From Gemmatimonadales bacterium (GTDB taxonomy: Bacteria; Gemmatimonadota; Gemmatimonadetes; Palauibacterales; Palauibacteraceae): a DNA stretch of 59,826 nt. Positions 45,819 through 56,157 of the stretch are shown piece by piece. The position numbers and the translations under genes were made by a program. The notes under the pieces are model-generated. The model saw nothing but the letters and a program-made list of their open reading frames with translations, had not been told where the DNA came from and made no database searches. The stretch is from assembly GCA_009841005.1 (NCBI GenBank), contig VXMR01000103.1:1-59826 (forward strand). The letters are read 5' to 3'. Numbering within the stretch: the stretch's first letter is position 1; the number at the start of each line of letters is the position of its first letter.

Positions 45819-47063
45819 TCACTCGAACCTGAGGGCTTCGATCGGGTCGAGCCGCGCCGCCCGATACGCGGGATAGAGGCCGGAGGCGATCCCAACCCCA
45901 AGCCCGAGAATGAGGGAGATGATCATCGCGGGCACCGATATCGCGGCCGGCAGCGGCGTAAGCCGTTCGACGATCAGCGCCATCCCGAATCCGGATCCGA
46001 TACCCAGAGCTGCGCCCAGGATCGAGAGTGTCGATGCTTCGGTCAGGAACTGGAAGAGGACGTCGCGGCGCCGGGCTCCGAGAGACTTGCGGAGTCCGAT
46101 CTCGCGCGTCCGGTCCGTGACCGAGAGCAGCATGATGTTCATGATCACGATGCCGCCCACCACCAGCGAGATCCCGACCAGCCCGGGGAGCGCCGTCATC
46201 AGCACCCGGTTGATCGTCTCCCACGCGTCGAGAAGCCCGCTCGACGTGTCGATGCCGAAAGTGTTCGGTTCGGAGGGCCGCAGGCGCCGGTTGGAGCGCA
46301 TCGCGCCCTCCACCTCCGCCATGGCCGGCTCGAGTTCGTCGATCGATCCCATCTTGACGGTGATCCCGTCGACCTCCAGCCGCCGGCGCGCCACCGTGCG
46401 CTGAAACGTCTCGAAGGGAACGAGTACGGCCGCATCGCGCAGGTTCCCGGCGAAGCCGCCCTGGGCCTCCAGCACGCCGACGACCCTGAAACCGTGCCCG
46501 CCCGCCCGGATGCGCTTGTCGATGGGCGAGGTCGTGGGGAAGAGCCGTTCGGCGATCTGGGAACCGATGACGGCGACGGCGAGCGCCTGCTGATCATCGA
46601 TCGGCGTCAGGCCGCGCCCATCCACCACCTTCCACCCCTGGACGGCCTCGTACTCCGGCGAGCCCCCGACCATGAGGACATTGCGCCGCTCGTACTGCCC
46701 GTAGCGAACCGAGCCCGCGACGTCCCGCGCATAGTAGCCCAGGTACTGGGCGTCGGGCGCCGCGGCCTGCACGACCGCCACGTCCTCCATGGTGAGCTGG
46801 GGATTGCGACGCTGCCGGCGGCGCTCGGCCTCATCGATGCGCCCCGTTACGATCTGAGGACGCCGGACGACGGTGAAGGTGTTCACGCCGAAGAGCGAAC
46901 CCGCGAAGTCGTCGCGCACATAGCTGTTCATGCCCTCGACGATCGTGATCACCGCAATGAGGAACGTGATCCCGATGATGATGCCGAGGAGCGCGAAGAA
47001 CGACTTCAGCTTCTGCGTCCATACCTGTTGCAGCGACAGGCGAATGCCCTCCCAGAATCTCAT
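45819..47063 (-). CDS. MacB-type ABC permease (copy 1 of the cluster)
   Basis: 414 residues with the same architecture, but only distantly similar to the other two. N-terminus MRFWEGIRLSLQQVWTQKLKS, motif SVTDRTREIGLRKSLGARRRD, end ARLDPIEALRFE. It is the permease closest to the ATPase (21 bases). Confidence 0.9.
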   Translation of the reverse strand: MRFWEGIRLSLQQVWTQKLKSFFALLGIIIGITFLIAVITIVEGMNSYVRDDFAGSLFGVNTFTVVRRPQIVTGRIDEAERRRQRRNPQLTMEDVAVVQAAAPDAQYLGYYARDVAGSVRYGQYERRNVLMVGGSPEYEAVQGWKVVDGRGLTPIDDQQALAVAVIGSQIAERLFPTTSPIDKRIRAGGHGFRVVGVLEAQGGFAGNLRDAAVLVPFETFQRTVARRRLEVDGITVKMGSIDELEPAMAEVEGAMRSNRRLRPSEPNTFGIDTSSGLLDAWETINRVLMTALPGLVGISLVVGGIVIMNIMLLSVTDRTREIGLRKSLGARRRDVLFQFLTEASTLSILGAALGIGSGFGMALIVERLTPLPAAISVPAMIISLILGLGVGIASGLYPAYRAARLDPIEALRFE

Positions 47064-47084
47064 CGGCGGAGCGTCGCGCGGCCG

Positions 47085-48085
<1,001 letters not shown>

Positions 48086-48089
<4 letters not shown>

Positions 48090-49396
48090 CGTCCGTCCTC
48101 TCCGTTGATCGCGGCGTCGCTTCCTCCGCTGCCGTCGCCGTTGACGGCGGCCCCGGGCCCCGGCCCGTCGATCTGGATCCGGCTCCCGTCGCCGAGTTCG
48201 CGGATCGCCTGGAACGAGCCGGAGACCACGGTCGTGCCGAGTTCGATCCCCGAGACGACCTCGAAGTAGTTCTCTCCGGCGATACCGATCTCGACGGGCC
48301 GGAAGCGGACGATGTCCCCCTCCACGACGAAGACGCCCTCGATATCCCGCGCCGCGTCGGAGCCCGGAGCGCTCGGCAGATTCTCGTTCGGGATCTCCTC
48401 GTATTCGTCCGCATCCATCAGCGTCAGCGCCGTGATGGGGATGCTGGGCACCTGGTCGCGGGTGGCCGTGATCACGTCCGCCGTGGCGGACAGGTCCGGC
48501 CGGATCCCTTCGGGCGGCTCACGAAGCTCGATGCGCACCTCGAAGTCGATCGCCTGGGCCGAACCTCCGGACGTGGCGGGATTCAGGGGAACGATCGAGC
48601 TGTTGCCGATCTCGGTGACGGTCCCCACGAAACGCCGGTTCGGAAAAGCGTCGATCTCGACGTAGGCGGAATCGCCGATGGAGATATCGGGTACGTCCGT
48701 TTCGTCCACCTCGATCACGGCCTCCATGACGGAAAGGTCCGCGACGGTGAGGAGCAGGCTTCCCGGATTGTTCATCGTCCCGACGATCGCGGTCTCGCCG
48801 CGCTCGACGTTGAGCCGCGTGATCCGGCCGGACATGGGCGCCCGGATCGTCGTCTTCCCGAGCCGGTCACGCTCCTGGTCGAGGTTCGCCTCCGCCTGCT
48901 GCACGGAATGTTCCGAAGCCTCGAAGAGCCGGTGCTGGACCTCGGCGTTTGTCACCGCCTGTTCAACCTCCGCCTCGGTCACGAAGTCGGTCCCTCGCGC
49001 CTGCAACGCCGTGAGACGATCCGCGTCCCGCTGCGCCTGCTCGTATGCCGCCCGCTGCTGGGCGAGGGTGGCCTGCGCCTGCGCCACCCCGGCCTCCGCC
49101 CGGTTGACCGCCGCGCGGAAGAGGGCCGGGTCGATCTGAAGCAGGAGGTCTCCCTCCTCCACGTCCTGCCCTTCCTCCACCGGGAGTTCGATGATCCGCC
49201 CGGCGACGTCGGTCGTGATGTCCACGTGCGTCTTGGGTTCTATATGGCCTGTCGCGGAGACGTCGTCGATGAGATCCCGCAGCCCTACGGCCTCTACGCG
49301 GACTTCGACGGCGCCACGCCCTTCCCGCTGCATGGCGAGGAATCCCATGGTCGCGAGAAGCCCAACCACGACGACCGCGATGATCGCTTTCTTCAT
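48086..49396 (-). CDS. HlyD/MacA-type periplasmic adaptor
   Basis: About 436 residues from ATG 49396 (a TTG at 49405 would add three). Signal anchor [21 protein letters not shown], lipoyl-like halves [28 protein letters not shown] (parts) and [21 protein letters not shown], a coiled-coil hairpin between them, then beta-barrel and membrane-proximal domains. It links the MacB-type permeases to an outer-membrane duct; no TolC gene is present here. Confidence 0.9.
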
Positions 49397-49425
49397 CCTG
49401 TACAACGACCTTTATTTCGAGATTC

Positions 49426-49461
49426 AAAGGGCTGCCTATACGACATGGGCTGCCTATGCGA
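49426..49461. repeat. Two 18-bp direct repeats upstream of the efflux operon
   Basis: AAAGGGCTGCCTATACGA (49426-49443) and CATGGGCTGCCTATGCGA (49444-49461) are tandem and share 14 of 18 bases, including GGGCTGCCTAT. On the minus strand they read TCG(C/T)ATAGGCAGCCC and lie 30-65 bases before the adaptor start. A second pair, CCTCCGAGA and ACTCCGAGA, adjoins at 49462-49480. They look like repressor or activator sites, or doubled promoter elements. Confidence 0.6.
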
Positions 49462-49566
49462 CCTCCGAGATACTCCGAGACTCGAGTCGCGCCCAAGGGT
49501 ACGTCCGCACCGCCCGCTCAGTTTCATCTCCTTCTTGGAGAAGCTCAGCTGCACGGGGCCCGCTGT

Positions 49567-50292
49567 TCACCCTCCCAGGCCCGCCGCGGCTGCGCCCAGT
49601 GAGATCATCAGAAAATAGAGCACGAGCAGGTAGGTTGTGCCTGCCACCACGGAGCGCCCCGGATAGATGCGGCTGACCGCGACCCCGAGCACCACGCACG
49701 TCCAAACAGCGAAGATGTTGATTCCGTTTACGAACCTGCCAACGAATCCCCCCATCTCGGGCAGGAAGAGACCCGGCGTCAGGACCGGATTCTCCGAACC
49801 GAGCACCATGAGGACGATTACGACGAGTCCTCCGGCCAGGTTGATATAGAAGGCATGGGCGCCCGCGCTGAAGAGTTGCCGGAACGTACCCTCGCCGCCA
49901 AGAAACACGTTGAAGGCGAGCAGCAGGAGCCCTGCAACGAGGCTGAGCGCGATCGGCGTGACGAAGACGGCGCCGGCGCCGAACACGACTGGAGACCACT
50001 GGAGCCAGAACTCGATCTGTTGCTCGGCTATCGCGGGATCGGAGCCCGCAGCGACGAACTGGGTCTCAAACATCGTCCGCCGGACCTCCTCGGGCACGAT
50101 GACCGGCGTGAGGAATTGAAGCGCGAGGCTGAGGCCGATGAGCCCCAGGACAGCGCCCATCCAGGCGGGGCGGTGGCGGAGGGCGTCAAAAAGCTTCGCC
50201 GGCGAGACGAAGACCTGCACGATGCGTGCGGGCAGGGAGGGGATCGCGTGCTCCTCCGCCGATGCGTCGGACGATTCCGGATGGTGTTCCAT
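49567..50292 (-). CDS. Yip1-family membrane protein
   Basis: 241 residues with about five membrane helices after a cytosolic N-terminus. RIVQVFVSPAKLFDALRHRPAWMGAVL is the family entry pattern (SPAKLFDALR and W). Bacterial Yip1-domain proteins have no firm role. It lies 39 bases after the exported protein and 170 bases before the efflux adaptor; the intervening bases have a small hairpin (CTCC TTCTT GGAG near 49530) and the direct repeats. Confidence 0.75.
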   Translation of the reverse strand: MEHHPESSDASAEEHAIPSLPARIVQVFVSPAKLFDALRHRPAWMGAVLGLIGLSLALQFLTPVIVPEEVRRTMFETQFVAAGSDPAIAEQQIEFWLQWSPVVFGAGAVFVTPIALSLVAGLLLLAFNVFLGGEGTFRQLFSAGAHAFYINLAGGLVVIVLMVLGSENPVLTPGLFLPEMGGFVGRFVNGINIFAVWTCVVLGVAVSRIYPGRSVVAGTTYLLVLYFLMISLGAAAAGLGG

Positions 50293-50307
50293 CTTCTCCT
50301 CCAGTCT

Positions 50308-50341
50308 GTCTCAGCCCTCGTCTGGTCCGTCTCAGCCCTCG
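50308..50341. repeat. 13-bp direct repeat with 21-bp period at a stop codon
   Basis: GTCTCAGCCCTCG occurs at 50308-50320 and 50329-50341. The second copy contains the stop codon of the exported-protein gene (minus strand CGAGGGCTGAGAC), and the first is a duplicate just after it. Confidence 0.7.
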
Positions 50342-51030
50342 GCCGGGGCGCGCAGGGCCTCGCGGCCCGCGGCGTCCACGACGCGGAGCAGCCGGTCGTC
50401 CGCGTCGAGCCACACCCGGTGCCGGGCGCCTTCCACGTCCACCTCGTAAAGGGTCGCGTCCACCGACTCCTCGCCGAGCGAAACGCTCTCCTCGGTCCGG
50501 GCGGCCAGCCGCATCGTCACGGTCCGGCCCTCGAGGGGCAGGATCGCCTTCAACCGCCCGTCCGGCGCTTCTCTGAGCGCCCGCACGAGGACGAGATGGT
50601 GATGCGCGATCCCCGGCTCGAAGATCGCGGCCGCATCCTGGACCGGGTACTGCTTCCAGCGCTCGCCCTCCGGGGTCGCGAAGTGGAAGCGGACCCGGTC
50701 CGGGAAGCGCTCCCCGCTCACAACAGCCGATACACCTTCGCGAACCTCGTATTTCACCGGCAGCAGGTCGAGGTCCATCTGGAGCCGCACCTGCCAGGCG
50801 GGCCGCTGCACCCTCTCGACGCTGGCGAACGCGTTCACGGTGGATCCGGTCTGCCAGACCCGGAAGCGCTCCGTCCCCACGCGGCGCCCCGCTTCGCGCA
50901 GATACAGATGGCCGGCGTCGAGTTCCTGCGCGGCCAGCGGAAGGGGGTCCGGAAGGCCGGCGAGGAGCGAACTCAGCAGGAGCGCTCCGAGCGCCCGCGC
51001 CCTGCGCGATGACCTTACTCTCTTCTCCAC
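50332..51030 (-). CDS. Exported protein of unknown function (DUF3108-like)
   Basis: 232 residues from GTG 51030. Signal peptide RARALGALLLSSLLAG with cleavage expected after LPLAAQ. The mature part is all-beta (GHLYLREAGRRVGTERFRVW, VRLQMDLDLLPVKYEV), resembling the beta-sheet lipid-binding-like DUF3108 group in its V-G-T-E-R pattern, but that link is weak. A 21-bp tandem repeat overlaps its stop codon. Divergent from comM. Confidence 0.6.
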   Translation of the reverse strand: MEKRVRSSRRARALGALLLSSLLAGLPDPLPLAAQELDAGHLYLREAGRRVGTERFRVWQTGSTVNAFASVERVQRPAWQVRLQMDLDLLPVKYEVREGVSAVVSGERFPDRVRFHFATPEGERWKQYPVQDAAAIFEPGIAHHHLVLVRALREAPDGRLKAILPLEGRTVTMRLAARTEESVSLGEESVDATLYEVDVEGARHRVWLDADDRLLRVVDAAGREALRAPAEG

Positions 51031-51132
51031 TCTTCGCCTCGTTCCCGGGCCGCTTTGAGAACCGGTTGAGACCGATGCCGATCCTCGACTCACGGTGAAG
51101 TTACAAGGCTGCGCGGACGGGAGCGACGAAGA

Positions 51133-52668
51133 ATGCCGGAGTGGGTGGGGTCGGCCTCGGTGATGTCGGCGGCGGTGGTGGGGCTCGACGTGCGGGCGGT
51201 GAGCGTCGAGGTGTCGCTGATCAGGGGGACGCCGATGATGCAGATCGTCGGTCTCGCGCAGAGCGCCGTCCGCGAGGGCCGCGAACGAATCCGGGCCGCC
51301 GCGGCGCAGCTGGGCCTTCACGTTCCCGGGCTGCGAATCACGGTGAATCTGGCGCCGGCGGACCTTCCCAAGACGGGAGCCGCCCTGGATCTGCCGATCA
51401 TGCTCGGGATCCTGTGCGCGAAGGGGGACCTCCCCCGGGAGGCCCTCGAGGGGACGCTGGCCGTGGGCGAACTCGGGCTCGACGGTTCCCTGCGCTCCGT
51501 CCGGGGCGCCCTTCCGATCGCCCTCTTCGCGGCGGCGAACGCTCGCGTCACACGCCTCCTTCTGCCGGCGGCGAATCTGCGCGAAGCGTCGGCCGCGAAA
51601 GGGGTCGCCGTGGGCGGCGCGGAGTCGCTCCGTCAGATCCTCGCCGCGCTGAAGGGCGAAGCCGGGTTGCGTGCCCCTGCGGCGCTGCTGTCCCCTGCCG
51701 TGCGGGCGAGGAACGGCCCGGGATCGGAGGACGACGCGTTCGACCTGTCGGCCGTAAAGGGGCAGCCGGTCGCCAAGCGGGCGCTGGAGATCGCGGCCGC
51801 CGGAGGGCACAACCTCCTCCTCTCGGGCTGCCCGGGCTCCGGAAAGACGAGTCTCGCGCGCTGTCTCCCCGGTCTCCTCCCCGTCCTCGACGTAAGGGAG
51901 GCGGTGGACGTGACGGCGATCCACAGCATCGCCGGCCTCCTGGCCGACGGTTCCGGACTCAAGCGCGCCCGACCCTTCCGGGCGCCGCACCACTCGATCA
52001 GCGAGGCCGGGCTCATCGGCGGCGGGAGCCGTCCGCGGCCGGGCGAAGCATCGCTCGCGCATCACGGCGTGCTCTTTCTCGATGAACTCCCGGAGTTCGG
52101 ACGGCGTACGCTGGAGGCGCTGCGCCAGCCGATCGAGGAGGGGCAGGTGCGGATCGTCCGCGCGGCCGGGTCGGCCTGCTTTCCCGCCGAGTTCACGCTC
52201 GTGGCCGCGATGAACCCTTGCCCGTGCGGCTTCCTGGGTGCGCCGGGCCGCTGCCGCTGCCTCGAGGATGCCGTGCGGCGCTACCGCCGCCGGGTAAGCG
52301 GACCGCTCCTCGACCGGATCGACATGCTCGTCGACGTTCCGGCCGTGCGCTGGGAGCAACTCGCGGAGGCGGCGCGCGGCGAGACGAGCGCGACCGTGCG
52401 CGCCCGGGTGTCGAAGGCCCGTGCCCGCGCCGCCCGCCGCCACGGAACGACGAATGCGCGGATCCCGCCCGTCCGTCTCGAAGAGGCGTGCGGGATCGAC
52501 CGCGGCGGTCGATCGCTCCTGAAGAAGGCCGTGACCCATCTCGGCCTGACGGCCCGTGGCTACCACCGCGCGCTTCGCGTCTCCCGCACCATCGCGGATC
52601 TGGAGGGGCGGGACCGCGTATCCGAGGACCACGTCGCCGAGGCGATTCGTTTCCGCGGACCCTGCTGA
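51133..52668 (+). CDS. comM: ComM/YifB family Mg-chelatase-like AAA+ protein
   Basis: 511 residues. N-terminal Lon-like domain (GLDVRAVSVEVSL, TVNLAPADLPKTGAALDLPI), then AAA+ with Walker A GCPGSGKTS at 232-240, Walker B GVLFLDELPEF, and CPCGFLGAPGRCRC zinc-like motif. In transforming bacteria ComM is a branch-migration helicase that widens D-loops; here that role is inferred. Walker A has Cys for the usual Pro. Confidence 0.93.
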   Translation: MPEWVGSASVMSAAVVGLDVRAVSVEVSLIRGTPMMQIVGLAQSAVREGRERIRAAAAQLGLHVPGLRITVNLAPADLPKTGAALDLPIMLGILCAKGDLPREALEGTLAVGELGLDGSLRSVRGALPIALFAAANARVTRLLLPAANLREASAAKGVAVGGAESLRQILAALKGEAGLRAPAALLSPAVRARNGPGSEDDAFDLSAVKGQPVAKRALEIAAAGGHNLLLSGCPGSGKTSLARCLPGLLPVLDVREAVDVTAIHSIAGLLADGSGLKRARPFRAPHHSISEAGLIGGGSRPRPGEASLAHHGVLFLDELPEFGRRTLEALRQPIEEGQVRIVRAAGSACFPAEFTLVAAMNPCPCGFLGAPGRCRCLEDAVRRYRRRVSGPLLDRIDMLVDVPAVRWEQLAEAARGETSATVRARVSKARARAARRHGTTNARIPPVRLEEACGIDRGGRSLLKKAVTHLGLTARGYHRALRVSRTIADLEGRDRVSEDHVAEAIRFRGPC

Positions 52669-52708
52669 CGATGCCGCCGGTGTAGCGCGGCGTTGGCGTT
52701 GTGCGGCG

Positions 52709-53347
52709 TCAGCGGAGGGCGTCGGCCGGGAGCTCCGCGCAGAGGCCGGCTTCCACGGGCTCGGAAGCGGGAACCTCCCCCCTTCCGAGCGCGAGGAAGT
52801 TCCCGAGCAGGCGGCGTCCGCCTGCGGTGAGTACGGCTTCCGGATGGAACTGGACGCCCCACAGCGGCCGCGACTCGTGTTCGAGGGCCATGACTTCGCC
52901 CTCCTCCGTGCGGGCCGTGACCCGGAGGCCGTCCCCGGGTTCGCCGGGATCCACGATCAGCGAATGGTAGCGGGTGACCTCGAGCGGCGAGGGGAGGCCC
53001 GCGAACAGCCCGCTCCCTTCGTGCCGGATCGCCGACAGGCGACCGTGCATCGGACGCGCGGCCCGGGCGACGCGTCCGCCGGTCGCCGCGGCGATACACT
53101 GGTGTCCGAGACAAACGCCGAGAATCGGGATCTCCGCGCCCACCACCCGGATCACCTCGACGGAAGCGCCGGCTTCGGCGGGCGTGCAGGGACCGGGCGA
53201 GATGACGATGTGCGAGAAGCCTTCGTCCTCGAGGGTCCCCGGATCGACGTCATCGTTGCGCCGCACCCGCACGGTCTCCCCAAGTTCCTCCAGATACCGC
53301 GCGAGGTTGAAGGCGAACGAATCGTAGTTGTCGATGAGGAGGATCAT
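52709..53347 (-). CDS. trpG: Anthranilate/aminodeoxychorismate synthase glutamine amidotransferase
   Basis: Supplies ammonia from glutamine to TrpE or PabB. 212 residues from ATG 53347. MILLIDNYDSFAFNL start, oxyanion SPGPCTPAEAG, Cys79 in GVCLGHQ and His168/Glu170 in QFHPE complete the triad. There is no trpE or pabB nearby, so it may serve both pathways. Its start codon overlaps the divergent thpR start. Confidence 0.92.
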   Translation of the reverse strand: MILLIDNYDSFAFNLARYLEELGETVRVRRNDDVDPGTLEDEGFSHIVISPGPCTPAEAGASVEVIRVVGAEIPILGVCLGHQCIAAATGGRVARAARPMHGRLSAIRHEGSGLFAGLPSPLEVTRYHSLIVDPGEPGDGLRVTARTEEGEVMALEHESRPLWGVQFHPEAVLTAGGRRLLGNFLALGRGEVPASEPVEAGLCAELPADALR

Positions 53348-53960
53348 GGCAGCCGCAGGATATGTCGCCCCCGACGCCCGGTCGAGGCTCTTCGTCGCCG
53401 TCCTCCTCCCCTCCGCGATCCGCGCGGAGCTGACGCGCGCGACCGCGGCCCTGCGGGCGCTGGAGGGGGTGCGGCCGGTGCGTGCGGAGCAAATGCACCT
53501 CACGCTGCGCTTCATCGGAGAGGTCGACCGCCGCCTCGAGGCGCCGCTTGCACGGGCGATCTCCGCGGCGACCGCGGAGCTGCCGCGCTTCCCGATCCGG
53601 CTGCGCGCCGCCGGCGTCTTCCCCTCCCACCGGCGTGCCCGCGTTCTGTGGGTCGGTGTCGAGGAGGCTCCGCCGCTCTCCGCGCTGCGGCGATCCGCGG
53701 AAGAGGCCGTGGTCGGCGTCGGCGTCGCCCCCGACCCGCGTCCCTTCCGCCCGCACGTAACGGTGGGACGAATCCGCCGCCCCCGACCACCCGTAGGTCT
53801 GGCGGGCGCCGTCGCGGGTGTCCGCTTCGAGGCCACGGTTGACGTCCGGTGCGTGTCACTGATGCGGAGCGAACTTCTCCCCCGCGGAGCACGGCACACC
53901 GAAGTCGCCGCCTGCCAGCTGGCGGGCGGCACCGATGACGTCCGGCGCGCACGACGCTAG
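53346..53960 (+). CDS. thpR: RNA 2',3'-cyclic phosphodiesterase (2H family)
   Basis: About 204 residues. Two HxTx motifs, HLTLRFIG (from 51) and HVTVGRI (from 137), define the 2H family; FPSHRRARVLWVGV is typical of ThpR. ATG 53346 shares two bases with the divergent trpG ATG; in-frame ATG 53334 or TTG 53328 are alternatives. AGGAGG at 53337-53342 is close to 53346 (three bases). Confidence 0.9.
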   Translation: MAAAGYVAPDARSRLFVAVLLPSAIRAELTRATAALRALEGVRPVRAEQMHLTLRFIGEVDRRLEAPLARAISAATAELPRFPIRLRAAGVFPSHRRARVLWVGVEEAPPLSALRRSAEEAVVGVGVAPDPRPFRPHVTVGRIRRPRPPVGLAGAVAGVRFEATVDVRCVSLMRSELLPRGARHTEVAACQLAGGTDDVRRARR

Positions 53961-53963
53961 CTT
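53935..53963 (+). promoter_or_regulatory. Candidate promoter for the membrane-anchored protein gene
   Basis: ATGACG (53935-53940), a 17-base spacer and TAGCTT (53958-53963). The -10 has the same sequence as the one proposed before rplM. Confidence 0.4.
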
Positions 53964-53999
53964 TTCCTCTTTACCCGATTCCGGTCGGAGGCGGTTGAC

Positions 54000-54647
54000 A
54001 TGGGATTCTTCCGGAAGCTCTTCACAGGCTTGGGTTTTCTCATTTTCCTCCTGATTCTGCTGCTCGCCGGCTGGATCTTCCGGGAGGACATCGAGGCGTG
54101 GCTCTCGAACGTCGGCGCGGATGAGATCGTCGTCGTCGAGTCCGCGCCCGAATTCGGCCCCGAGGCGGCCGCGGACGTGGACGCGGCGCTGCAGGAACTG
54201 GCGGGCGGCGGCGGGGCGGCCGAGACGCGGTTCACCGAGACGGAACTCCAGAGCTACGTTCGCTACGAGTTGACCCCCCGGCTGCCGGCGGGCGTCGGCG
54301 AGCCCGCCGTCGAACTGCGCGACTCGACCGTCGCCTTTTCCGTTGTGCTCGACTTCACGCAACTCCCGATCGCCGCGGACATGGCGGAGAGCCTGGCGAC
54401 GATGCTCGGGGATTCCGCCCGGGTCGCCGGAGAGGTCCTCCCGCGGGTGGGGGAGAGCGGCGAGGGGGGGCTTCACGTCGTGAATCTCCAGGCGGGCGTC
54501 CTCCCGGTGCCCCCGATGATGCTCGGCATGGCCGCGCAGCAGCTGGGGTTGCGTGCGGACGGACGAACCGTGCTCTTCGACATCCCCGCGACCGTCGTCG
54601 ACGTCCGGGTGGAAAACGAGGAGATCATCCTCCTGATGAATCGCTAA
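54000..54647 (+). CDS. Membrane-anchored protein of unknown function
   Basis: 215 residues. The N-terminal helix (LFTGLGFLIFLLILLLAGW) looks like an uncleaved anchor; the rest is an acidic, mainly beta extracytoplasmic domain with paired strands TELQSYVRYELTPRL and VVDVRVENEEIILLM. No recognised family. It is preceded by a possible promoter and followed 19 bases later by the aldehyde dehydrogenase. Confidence 0.65.
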   Translation: MGFFRKLFTGLGFLIFLLILLLAGWIFREDIEAWLSNVGADEIVVVESAPEFGPEAAADVDAALQELAGGGGAAETRFTETELQSYVRYELTPRLPAGVGEPAVELRDSTVAFSVVLDFTQLPIAADMAESLATMLGDSARVAGEVLPRVGESGEGGLHVVNLQAGVLPVPPMMLGMAAQQLGLRADGRTVLFDIPATVVDVRVENEEIILLMNR

Positions 54648-54666
54648 CAGCGGAGTTCCTCCGGCA

Positions 54667-56157
54667 ATGGCTGAGAAGTTCCTCAACTACGTCGCGGGCG
54701 AGTGGGTCGCGCCCGCCACCGGCGAGTACATCGAGAACCGGAATCCGGCGCGCACGTCGGACCTCATCGGCCTCTTTCCGGACACCGGCGCAGCGGAACT
54801 GGACGCGGCCGTGGCCTCCGCGCAGCGCGGCTTCGAGCGGTGGTCCAGGACGCCGGCCCCGGAGCGGGGTCTCGTGCTGAAAGCGGCGGGGGACCTCCTC
54901 ACGCGGCACAAGGAGGATCTCGCGCGCACGGCCACGCGCGAGATGGGAAAGGTGCTCGACGAAACGCGCGGCGACGTTCAGGAGGCCATCGACACGGCCT
55001 ACTACGCGGCGGTCGAGGGCCGGCGCCTGTTCGGACGCACGGCGCCCTCCGAGCTGCGAAGCAAGTGGGCGATGTCGTTCCGGCGCCCGATCGGCGTGTT
55101 CGGGATCATCACCCCCTTCAACTTCCCGGTCGCGGTCCCGAGCTGGAAGATCTTCCCCGCGCTGCTGTGCGGGAACAGCATCATCTACAAGCCCTCCGAA
55201 GACGTGCCCCATAGCGCGCATCGGTTCGTGGAAATCCTGCTCGAGGCCGGCCTGCCGCCCGAGTGCGTGCAGTTGCTGCACGGCCGCGGCGAGACGATCG
55301 GCCGCGCCATTGTCGAACACCCCGGCATCCCCGGGCTCTCCTTCACCGGATCCACCGAGACGGGCAGCCGGATCGGCGAGGTCGCGGGGCGCCTGCACAA
55401 GCGCCTCTCCCTCGAGATGGGCGGCAAGAACGCACAGATCGTCATGTCGGACGCGGATCTCGACCTCGCCCTCGAGGGCGTGCTATGGGGCGCCTTCGGC
55501 ACGACCGGGCAGCGCTGCACCGCGACGAGCCGGCTCCTCGTGCAGAAGGAGGTCCACGACGAGTTCGTGGAGAAACTGTGCTACGAAGCGCGCTCCCTCC
55601 GCCTCGGCGACGGGCAGGAGGCCGGCGTCGACGTGGGTCCGCTCATCCACGAGGCGGCTCGCGAGAAGTGCGAGCGCTACATCGCGATCGCCCGCGAGGA
55701 GGGGGCGACGGTCGCGACGGGGGGCGGGCGGCCGGCGGAGAGCGGCCTCGCCGACGGCTGGTTCTTCGAGCCGACGGTTCTCGCGGGCGTCGAACGGGAA
55801 CACCGGGCCGCGCGCGAGGAGATCTTCGGGCCGGTGCTCTCCGTGATCCGCTTCGACACGATCGACGAAGCCTTCGATATCAACAACGAAGTTCCATACG
55901 GGCTCTCGTCGTCGATCTACACGCGGGACGTGACCGCGTCCTTCCGCGCCGTGGAGGAACTCGACAACGGCATCACCTATGTGAACGCGCCCACCATCGG
56001 CGCGGAGGCGCACCTCCCCTTCGGCGGCGTCAAAAACACGGGCAACGGGCACCGTGAAGGGGGGTGGGAAGTCTACGAGTTCTACACGGAAACGAAGGTG
56101 GCGTACGTCGATTACAGCGGCACGCTGCAGCGCGCGCAGATCGATGTCGATTGGTGA
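54667..56157 (+). CDS. NAD(P)-dependent aldehyde dehydrogenase
   Basis: 496 residues, full length. Catalytic Cys284 in GTTGQRCTATSR, Glu250 in LEMGGKNAQIV, cofactor segment ITPFNFPVAVPSWK and FTGSTETG. The active-site block resembles the ALDH7-like and related bacterial groups, but substrate cannot be assigned. No partner pathway genes are adjacent. Confidence 0.9.
   Translation: MAEKFLNYVAGEWVAPATGEYIENRNPARTSDLIGLFPDTGAAELDAAVASAQRGFERWSRTPAPERGLVLKAAGDLLTRHKEDLARTATREMGKVLDETRGDVQEAIDTAYYAAVEGRRLFGRTAPSELRSKWAMSFRRPIGVFGIITPFNFPVAVPSWKIFPALLCGNSIIYKPSEDVPHSAHRFVEILLEAGLPPECVQLLHGRGETIGRAIVEHPGIPGLSFTGSTETGSRIGEVAGRLHKRLSLEMGGKNAQIVMSDADLDLALEGVLWGAFGTTGQRCTATSRLLVQKEVHDEFVEKLCYEARSLRLGDGQEAGVDVGPLIHEAAREKCERYIAIAREEGATVATGGGRPAESGLADGWFFEPTVLAGVEREHRAAREEIFGPVLSVIRFDTIDEAFDINNEVPYGLSSSIYTRDVTASFRAVEELDNGITYVNAPTIGAEAHLPFGGVKNTGNGHREGGWEVYEFYTETKVAYVDYSGTLQRAQIDVDW

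Noticed and set aside
53995-54002. TTGACA at the start of the gene at 54000 as a -35 box
   Set aside because: It contains the start codon itself and would point into the coding sequence.
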